This document shows, in pieces, positions 14,102 to 18,126 of a DNA stretch of 18,126 bases; positions within the stretch are counted from its first letter, which is position 1; each line of letters starts with the position of its first letter. The notes under the pieces were generated by a model. It had not been told where the DNA came from. It did no database searches and was given only the letters and a program-made list of their open reading frames with translations. This DNA comes from CAYWRO01 sp964460345 (lineage in GTDB: Bacteria > Planctomycetota > Phycisphaerae > Phycisphaerales > UBA1924). The DNA lies in contig CAYWRO010000069.1 of NCBI GenBank assembly GCA_964460345.1, positions 1 to 18,126 of the forward strand, read 5' to 3'. A program made the translations under genes and the position numbers.

Positions 14102-14158
14102 AGAGAACAGAGAGAGAATAGAGAATAGAGAAGAGAGAAGAGAGAAGAGGGGAGAAGG
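14102..14158. repeat. Heptamer tandem purine repeat
   Basis: A stretch with a 7-base period: two copies of AGAATAG (14115-14128) then three of AGAAGAG (14129-14149), with degenerate units on both sides. The plus strand is almost all purine. It separates the 5' end of the ATP-grasp gene from the 3' end of the metallopeptidase gene, so it lies in the ATP-grasp upstream region. Copy number could vary by slippage. Confidence 0.8.
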
Positions 14159-14180
14159 GGGCGCGGGTTTGCGTTGTGCG

Positions 14181-15377
14181 CTAGAGCGCGATGCGGTGTC
14201 CGCGTCCGTGGAGGTAGTTCATGGTCTGGACGGTGAGCAGGATCGCGGCTTCGTTCATGAGCTCATCGTGCGGTCTTGCGGCGCGGAGGTTGAGCTCGCG
14301 GGCGCGGCGGATCATGTCGGTGAGGACCTGGTCGATGGTGTAGGCGTAGGTGCCCGTCCATCGCGCGATGCGCTCGCGCAGTATCGGGCGCGCCTGGCGA
14401 AGAAAGGCGGCGGCCGACGGGGCGCGGCGGTGTGCTGCGGCAATGCGGGCCGCGGCGGCCGTGCCGGGCCGCCGGGCTGCCGCGGCGGCGAGCATGTCCG
14501 GGTCGGGGAACAACTTGCGGAGGTCGCGGTCGTAAAAGTTCGGGTATTCAGAGCCGTAGCGCTTGCGCCGGTCTTCGTAGTGCTCGCGCAGCGTCTTGCG
14601 AAGCTGCCCGACGGCGTCCTGCTTCATGCGCGTCTTCACAGGAGGCGGCTGGTCGGCAATCTCCTGCATGAGCTCGTCGACGTACTGCAACTTCTTCAGT
14701 GCCGGCCAGCCTTCGTATCGCTTGCGCCAGCGTGAGTTCGGCGTGAGCCAGACGGCGAAGGTTTCGGCGAAATCTTCATCCGGGTGCGCCTGGGCGTACC
14801 AGTAGTTGAAGTGCAGGACGAACTTGCGTGAATACGGCTTCGGCTGGAAGGCATCCGGGTACGGCAGGCGCGTGGAGCCGAAGTGTTCGCGGAAGCCGCG
14901 GCGGCGCCCAAGGCGGTAGGCGTTCTGGATGGCGTGGCCCGTCTCGTGGCGCAGGATCTTCATGCACTCCGTGGAAGACTCTCCTTCCGCTTCGAACATG
15001 ATCTTCCGTTCCAGGCGGATCAGGCGCGGGTGTGCAAGGTAGAAGGGGATGGCGAAGCCGGTCACGCCGACGGGGGTGTACCAGTCGTCGCTGAGCCAGG
15101 CGTACGGGCGGAAGCGGAGGCCCTTGGCGTCGAGTTCATCGTTCAGCCGGGCCAGGCGATCCTGCAGGACGCTTCCCTCAATCCTGATGGGAAGGTCACG
15201 CAGGCGCAGATCCAGCAGCGCATCGTCGCTGAGCCGGTCAAGATCAGCGGGGCGGAGGGGCTTGCGAGCGCCTGCCATGGCCGGCGCTTTGGACGCGTGT
15301 GTGCGCGGGGCGGCGCGGCCGGCCCCGGTGCGGGAGCCGGCGCCGTTGCGAGCGGAAGGTCTGCCGCGGCGAGCCAT
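14181..15377 (-). CDS. Putative zinc-binding metallopeptidase (zincin type)
   Basis: This 398-residue protein has the zincin motif H144-E-T-G-H148 (ILRHETGHAIQNAY), with a likely third ligand in PDEDFAETFAVWL (E205). The region 85-240 is well ordered (FRPYAWLSDDWYTPVG, IPFYLAHPRLIRLE). The C-terminal part is helical and alanine/arginine-rich. No signal peptide or membrane helix is seen, so it is probably cytoplasmic, although the first 40 residues are basic and low in complexity. The open frame continues 246 codons upstream through the sigma-factor gene, but that part has no protein-like character and is a shadow. ATG 15377 lacks a ribosome-binding site, and ATG 15278 (MAGARKP) is an alternative. 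The family is known as putative zinc-binding metallopeptidase; the substrate is unknown. It is divergent from the sigma factor. Confidence 0.8.
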   Translation of the reverse strand: MARRGRPSARNGAGSRTGAGRAAPRTHASKAPAMAGARKPLRPADLDRLSDDALLDLRLRDLPIRIEGSVLQDRLARLNDELDAKGLRFRPYAWLSDDWYTPVGVTGFAIPFYLAHPRLIRLERKIMFEAEGESSTECMKILRHETGHAIQNAYRLGRRRGFREHFGSTRLPYPDAFQPKPYSRKFVLHFNYWYAQAHPDEDFAETFAVWLTPNSRWRKRYEGWPALKKLQYVDELMQEIADQPPPVKTRMKQDAVGQLRKTLREHYEDRRKRYGSEYPNFYDRDLRKLFPDPDMLAAAAARRPGTAAAARIAAAHRRAPSAAAFLRQARPILRERIARWTGTYAYTIDQVLTDMIRRARELNLRAARPHDELMNEAAILLTVQTMNYLHGRGHRIAL

Positions 15378-15404
15378 GGGGGGAGCGTACCCGCGCCGGG
15401 GCGA

Positions 15405-15428
15405 GGCTGCATCGGCCATAATGCAGCC
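15405..15428. promoter_or_regulatory. Inverted repeat abutting the sigma-factor start codon
   Basis: GGCTGCAT (15405-15412) and ATGCAGCC (15421-15428) form an 8-bp perfect dyad with an 8-base spacer. The right arm ends at the base before the GTG start. It occupies half of the 51-base divergent gap, so it could be an operator for both genes or an mRNA hairpin that limits sigma-factor translation. Confidence 0.5.
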
Positions 15429-16037
15429 GTGCGCGATGACGTGACAGATCAGCAGCTCCTGGACGCCGCGGCGGCGGGAGACAAGGCGGCGTTCGACGCC
15501 CTGTTCGAGCGCTACCGCGACTGGGTGTACGCCCTGGCGTGCCGGTTTGTGGATCGGGAGACCGCGGCGGACGTGGTGCAGGAGACGTTTGTGTATCTGC
15601 TCCGCAAGCTCGCGGCAGGGCAGGGCGGGCCCGGTGGGGGCGTCAGGCTCACCGCAAAGATGACGACATTTCTGTACCCGGTTGTGAAGAACTCTGCACT
15701 GGCAATCAAGCGGAAGCAGCGGCGGTACGTCGGGCCGGATGAGGGGCTGCTGGAGTTTCTCCCAGCGCCGGGTGGAGGCGGTGCAGGGAGTGGTGGAGGA
15801 GGCGTGGGGGCGGGGCTGGACGGGTCGGAGTCGCTGGCGAAGCTGCTGGAGGCGGTGCGGCGCCTGCCGGTGGGACAGCAGGAAGTGCTTTTGATGCGGG
15901 TGGTGGACGAGATGAGCGTGGCGGAGGTCGCGGTGGCGCTGGGGATCCCGGAGGGGACGGTTAAAAGCCGGTTGTCGCTGGCGCTGGGGGGGCTGCGGGG
16001 TGATGAGAGGCTGGGGGACCTGCTTTTGAGATTGTGA
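15429..16037 (+). CDS. ECF-type RNA polymerase sigma factor
   Basis: This 202-residue protein has sigma-70 region 2 (about residues 7-62; QQLLDAAAAGDKAAFDALF, VVQETFVYLLRKL) and region 4 (about 137-190; LPVGQQEVLLMRVVDEMS, LGIPEGTVKSRLSLAL with the HTH). Regions 1 and 3 are absent, as in ECF sigma factors. A glycine-rich linker (115-129) joins the two. I chose GTG 15429; the frame stays open upstream but runs through the opposite-strand gene. GTG 15441 is an alternative, and neither has a clear ribosome-binding site. It opens an operon with a single-pass membrane protein, as usual for sigma/anti-sigma pairs. It should direct core polymerase to its own promoter and a regulon outside this window. 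Confidence 0.93.
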   Translation: MRDDVTDQQLLDAAAAGDKAAFDALFERYRDWVYALACRFVDRETAADVVQETFVYLLRKLAAGQGGPGGGVRLTAKMTTFLYPVVKNSALAIKRKQRRYVGPDEGLLEFLPAPGGGGAGSGGGGVGAGLDGSESLAKLLEAVRRLPVGQQEVLLMRVVDEMSVAEVAVALGIPEGTVKSRLSLALGGLRGDERLGDLLLRL

Positions 16038-16055
16038 ACATTCCGTGAACCGGAG

Positions 16056-16073
16056 GCAGCGCGTGCGCGCTGC
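16056..16073 (+). repeat. Stem-loop between sigma and membrane-protein genes
   Basis: GCAGCGC, loop GTGC, then GCGCTGC give a 7-bp GC stem in the 54-base gap after the sigma-factor stop. There is no T-run. It may lower expression of the downstream genes relative to the sigma factor, but nothing proves that. Confidence 0.45.
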
Positions 16074-16091
16074 AACAGGTGGAGCAGACTC

Positions 16092-16724
16092 GTGGACAGT
16101 GCGAAGGGACATCACGGTGAGCCAGCAGGCGAGGCGCCCTCGGCGGAGTTGCAGGAGGGTCTGCGGCGGCTCTACGGGAGTGGGCGGGAGGGGCCGGCTG
16201 GAAGCCGGCAGTTCGCGCGGATGGACCCTGCCGCGGTGGAGCGCGTACGGGCGGGGCTGGAGGGAGAGTGGGCGCGGGTGATGGAGGCCGGTGGGCGGCG
16301 CGGCGCGGAGCGGCGTCGGGTGTGGGTGCGCGCGGCGGCGGTGGGTGGGGGGATTGCGGCCGCCGCGGCGGTCGCGCTTGTGGTGGCGATTGGGCTTCCG
16401 GGCGGGGGAGGCGGATTTGGTCGGGTGCAGGGACCAGTGGCGGCGAGCCGGGATGGCCGGTCAAACGTCGGGAGTGCGGATGGAACGGCTGCGCGCGGGG
16501 GGTGGGACATCGACGGCAGCGGGGGCGTGGACATGGTGGATGCATTCGTGCTGGCGCGTGCGATTGCGGATGAGGAGGCGCGTGGTGGTGGGAGCGGGGT
16601 GAGCGGGTTGTGGGATGTGACGGGGGATGGGGTGGTGGATGGCGGGGATGTGGATGCGGTGGCGATGCGGGCGGTGAGGCTGGATGGCGGGGACGGGGAT
16701 GCGGGTGCGGGAGGTGCGGGATGA
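16092..16724 (+). CDS. Single-pass membrane protein with two dockerin-like repeats; candidate anti-sigma factor
   Basis: This 210-residue protein has a cytoplasmic N-terminal part (1-75, charged and helical), a membrane helix (about 80-101) and an outer part with two calcium-loop repeats of dockerin type: W138-DIDGSGGVDMVDAFVLARAI and W174-DVTGDGVVDGGDVDAVAMRAV. The position right after an ECF sigma gene and the N-in topology suggest an anti-sigma factor. The cytoplasmic part shows no zinc-binding His-Cys-Cys motif, so it would be a non-ZAS type; this role is inferred. Dockerins bind cohesins, and the next gene encodes a cohesin-like domain. The GTG start at 16092 has GGTGGAG upstream. Its stop overlaps the next ATG. 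Composition is extremely GC- and glycine-rich. Confidence 0.75.
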   Translation: MDSAKGHHGEPAGEAPSAELQEGLRRLYGSGREGPAGSRQFARMDPAAVERVRAGLEGEWARVMEAGGRRGAERRRVWVRAAAVGGGIAAAAAVALVVAIGLPGGGGGFGRVQGPVAASRDGRSNVGSADGTAARGGWDIDGSGGVDMVDAFVLARAIADEEARGGGSGVSGLWDVTGDGVVDGGDVDAVAMRAVRLDGGDGDAGAGGAG

Positions 16725-17326
16725 GTCGGTGCGGAGTGCAGATTGCAGAGTGCGGAGTGGTTGCGCGGCGGTGGGCCGGTGACGTTCGCACTGCTGCGCC
16801 GCTCAAAGCAGCGGCGAGCAGTGGCACCCGACGTGCGCGGCGGTGGATTTGCGCGATGTTGTTGTTCGTTGCGGTCGCGCTCGGTGGATTTGCGCGGCAG
16901 CCGGAGGGGGCGGGGGCGCCGGGCGCGGATGGGGGCGTGCGGTTTGCGGCGGTGCATGTAATCGTGGATGCGGGGGAGGAGTCGCTGGGGGCGTACCAGA
17001 TTGATGTGCACGCGGTGGAGGGGGATGTGAAGGTCGTGGGTGTGGAGGGCGCGACGGCTGATGAGGGCGGCAAACGTGCATCGGCGTTTGCGCGTGCGCC
17101 GTACTACGACCCGAAGGCCATGATGGGCGAGCGCGTGGTGATTGGCGATTTCAGCCTGCATGAGGGGCTGCCGTCGGGGCGCGTGCGCGTGGCGACGGTG
17201 CATGTGCGGATCGCGGGAGATCGGCCAGCGCGGTTTGAGGCGCGCGTGATGGCGGCGGCGGATGGAGAGGGGCAGCGGATCGAGGCGACGGTGACAACGG
17301 AGCTTGTGACGGGAGGCGGATCATGA
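16721..17326 (+). CDS. Secreted or anchored cohesin-like domain protein
   Basis: This 201-residue protein has a basic stretch (RRARR, 37-41), one hydrophobic segment (about 42-57, signal peptide or anchor) and a beta-rich outer domain. From about 73, FAAVHVIVDAGEESLGAYQIDVHAV, VKVVGVEG, YYDPKAMM, VVIGDFSL, LPSGRVRVATVHVRI and RFEARVMAAADGEGQRI follow the order of strands in a cohesin-like fold ('LGAYQ-x-x-V' near the start, 'LPSG' before the late strands). This is by eye only. The ATG overlaps the previous stop (ATGA). The first 40 codons look unlike coding sequence, with lower GC at third positions and a 14-bp hairpin, so ATG 16856 may be the true start. It could be the ligand of the preceding dockerin protein, or a shared surface-assembly part. 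Its stop overlaps the VIT gene start. Confidence 0.6.
   Translation: MSRCGVQIAECGVVARRWAGDVRTAAPLKAAASSGTRRARRWICAMLLFVAVALGGFARQPEGAGAPGADGGVRFAAVHVIVDAGEESLGAYQIDVHAVEGDVKVVGVEGATADEGGKRASAFARAPYYDPKAMMGERVVIGDFSLHEGLPSGRVRVATVHVRIAGDRPARFEARVMAAADGEGQRIEATVTTELVTGGGS
16789..16823. repeat. 14-bp hairpin inside the proposed start of the cohesin-like gene
   Basis: CACTGCTGCGCCGCT and AGCGGCGAGCAGTG pair over 14 bp with one bulged G and a CAAAGC loop. Just upstream, 16733-16760 has a GCGGAGTG/GCAGA repetition. A 15-base direct repeat, CGGTGGATTTGCGCG, occurs at 16841-16855 and 16882-16896, an offset of 41 bases that is not a multiple of three. Confidence 0.6.
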
Positions 17327-18126
17327 GGCGGATGCTGGTGCTGGTGGTGCTGGGTGTGGTTGCGGTTGGTGCGCTGCTGCTGGCGGTTGCGTGCAACCAG
17401 GTGGGCGGGGGAATGAGTTACAGTGGGCGCTCTCCCCACGGCTATCCATTGGCCGATGCGGCTCCCCTGGGGCTGACGAACAGCCTGAGGGTGGATGCGG
17501 CGGCGCGCGCACTGGCGCATCCGAACTCGCTGCCGTCACTCGACGAGGAGTTGTGGGTGATCGCGCGTCCGACGGACCAGGCGGCGCATCCGGCCGCGGA
17601 GGATGTGCCGGGGTGCGGGGCGCTGATGACGGTGTTGCCGGCAGGCGTGGATGAGGAGGCGGTGGAGGCGCCGGTGCCGCTGGAGCACACGGAGGTGGCC
17701 GCGGCGGTGCAGGCGTACATCTCGAGCGTGCGCGTGCGGCAGACGTTTCACAATCCGTACGACAGCAAGATTGAGGCGGTGTACGTGTTTCCGCTGCCGG
17801 AGAACGCGGCGGTGAGCGAGTTTCTGATGACGGCGGGGGATCGGACGATCCGCGGGATCATTCGCGACCGGGCGGAAGCGGAGCAGATCTACACGGAAGC
17901 GCGGGCGGCGGGGCACCACGCTGCGCTGCTGACGCAGGAGCGGCCGAACATCTTCACGCAGAAGGTGGCGAACATCGAGCCCGGCAAGCGGATTGACATC
18001 GACATCACGTACTTCTCGACGCTGCGCTACGACGACGGGTGGTACGAGTGGGTGTTTCCGATGGTGGTCGGGCCGCGGTTCAATCCTCCGGGAAGCACCG
18101 GCGGTGTGGCTGCGCTGCCGCGGGGG
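17323..18126 (+). CDS. VIT-domain lipoprotein, 3' end outside the window
   Basis: The gene is open to the end of the window (268 codons seen). Residues 1-24 are a signal peptide with a lipobox-like LLAVAC (C24), so it is probably a lipoprotein. A low-complexity linker follows. From about 118 the VIT (vault/inter-alpha-trypsin) domain is clear: VRVRQTFHNPYDSKIEAVYVFPLP (136-159), SEFLMTAGDRTIRGIIRDR, AEQIYTEARAAGHHAALLTQERPNIFTQKVANI (186-218), ITYFSTLRYDDGWYEWVFP. VIT proteins usually continue into a von Willebrand A domain that binds metal and protein ligands; here that part would be beyond 18126. ATG 17323 overlaps the previous stop. As the last visible member of the sigma-factor operon it may be a structural or effector part of a surface system. 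Confidence 0.88.
   Translation, partial: MRRMLVLVVLGVVAVGALLLAVACNQVGGGMSYSGRSPHGYPLADAAPLGLTNSLRVDAAARALAHPNSLPSLDEELWVIARPTDQAAHPAAEDVPGCGALMTVLPAGVDEEAVEAPVPLEHTEVAAAVQAYISSVRVRQTFHNPYDSKIEAVYVFPLPENAAVSEFLMTAGDRTIRGIIRDRAEAEQIYTEARAAGHHAALLTQERPNIFTQKVANIEPGKRIDIDITYFSTLRYDDGWYEWVFPMVVGPRFNPPGSTGGVAALPRG

Noticed and set aside
14883..15428. 182-codon upstream extension of the sigma-factor frame
   Set aside because: It lies opposite the HETGH metallopeptidase and lacks sigma-factor features; region 2 begins right after GTG 15429.
15378..16115. 246-codon upstream extension of the metallopeptidase frame
   Set aside because: It runs antisense through the sigma-factor gene and reads as Arg/His/Pro/Gln-rich low complexity. 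The protein-like part starts after ATG 15377.
16172..17203. 343-codon minus-strand open frame opposite the dockerin and cohesin-like genes
   Set aside because: Pro/His/Arg/Ser-rich shadow of extreme GC sequence, while the plus strand has signal peptides, repeats and coupled starts.

Overview
The window looks like a chromosomal segment from a GC-rich planctomycete, probably of the Phycisphaerae. That assignment is an inference. It rests on dockerin-type repeats in a small membrane protein, a VIT-domain protein in an ECF sigma-factor operon, many GTG and TTG starts, short dispersed inverted repeats, and a tyrosine recombinase with a GLGNTD motif. There is no rRNA or other marker gene to confirm it.

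Left third (about 1-7640): an integrated mobile element, read almost entirely on the minus strand. In order of transcription it carries a tyrosine integrase, a winged-helix-like protein, an excisionase/AlpA-like protein, a primase-polymerase/SF3 helicase, a 116-bp imperfect palindrome (possible origin or packaging site), a small-terminase-like HTH protein and a ParB-methyltransferase fusion. A small membrane protein with an SH3-like domain faces them on the plus strand, and its start appears to be frameshifted. The order int, xis, pri-rep, terS resembles phage-inducible chromosomal islands. No capsid, portal, large terminase or tail gene is visible, but the left border is outside the window. 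Base composition falls in this part: one 60-base line at 5581 counts 48% GC, against 82% for the line at 16261.

Junction (7638-7963): an intact tRNA-Lys(UUU) gene lies beside the integrase, on the 5' side of the tRNA.

Middle (7964-12411): a translationally coupled pair, a SNF2-family helicase with a DUF3670-like region and a SWIM zinc-finger protein. A 600-bp gene-free stretch follows, holding several hairpin repeats and one possible terminator.

Right (13014-18126): an ATP-grasp enzyme and a zincin-type metallopeptidase on the minus strand, separated by a heptamer purine repeat. The metallopeptidase is divergent from a four-gene plus-strand operon: ECF sigma factor, single-pass membrane protein with two dockerin-like repeats (a candidate anti-sigma factor), secreted or anchored cohesin-like protein, and a VIT-domain lipoprotein cut by the window end. 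The last three genes overlap by ATGA junctions. The most interesting idea in the window is that this operon is a surface-sensing sigma/anti-sigma system built on a dockerin-cohesin pair. The satellite-like layout of the mobile element comes second.
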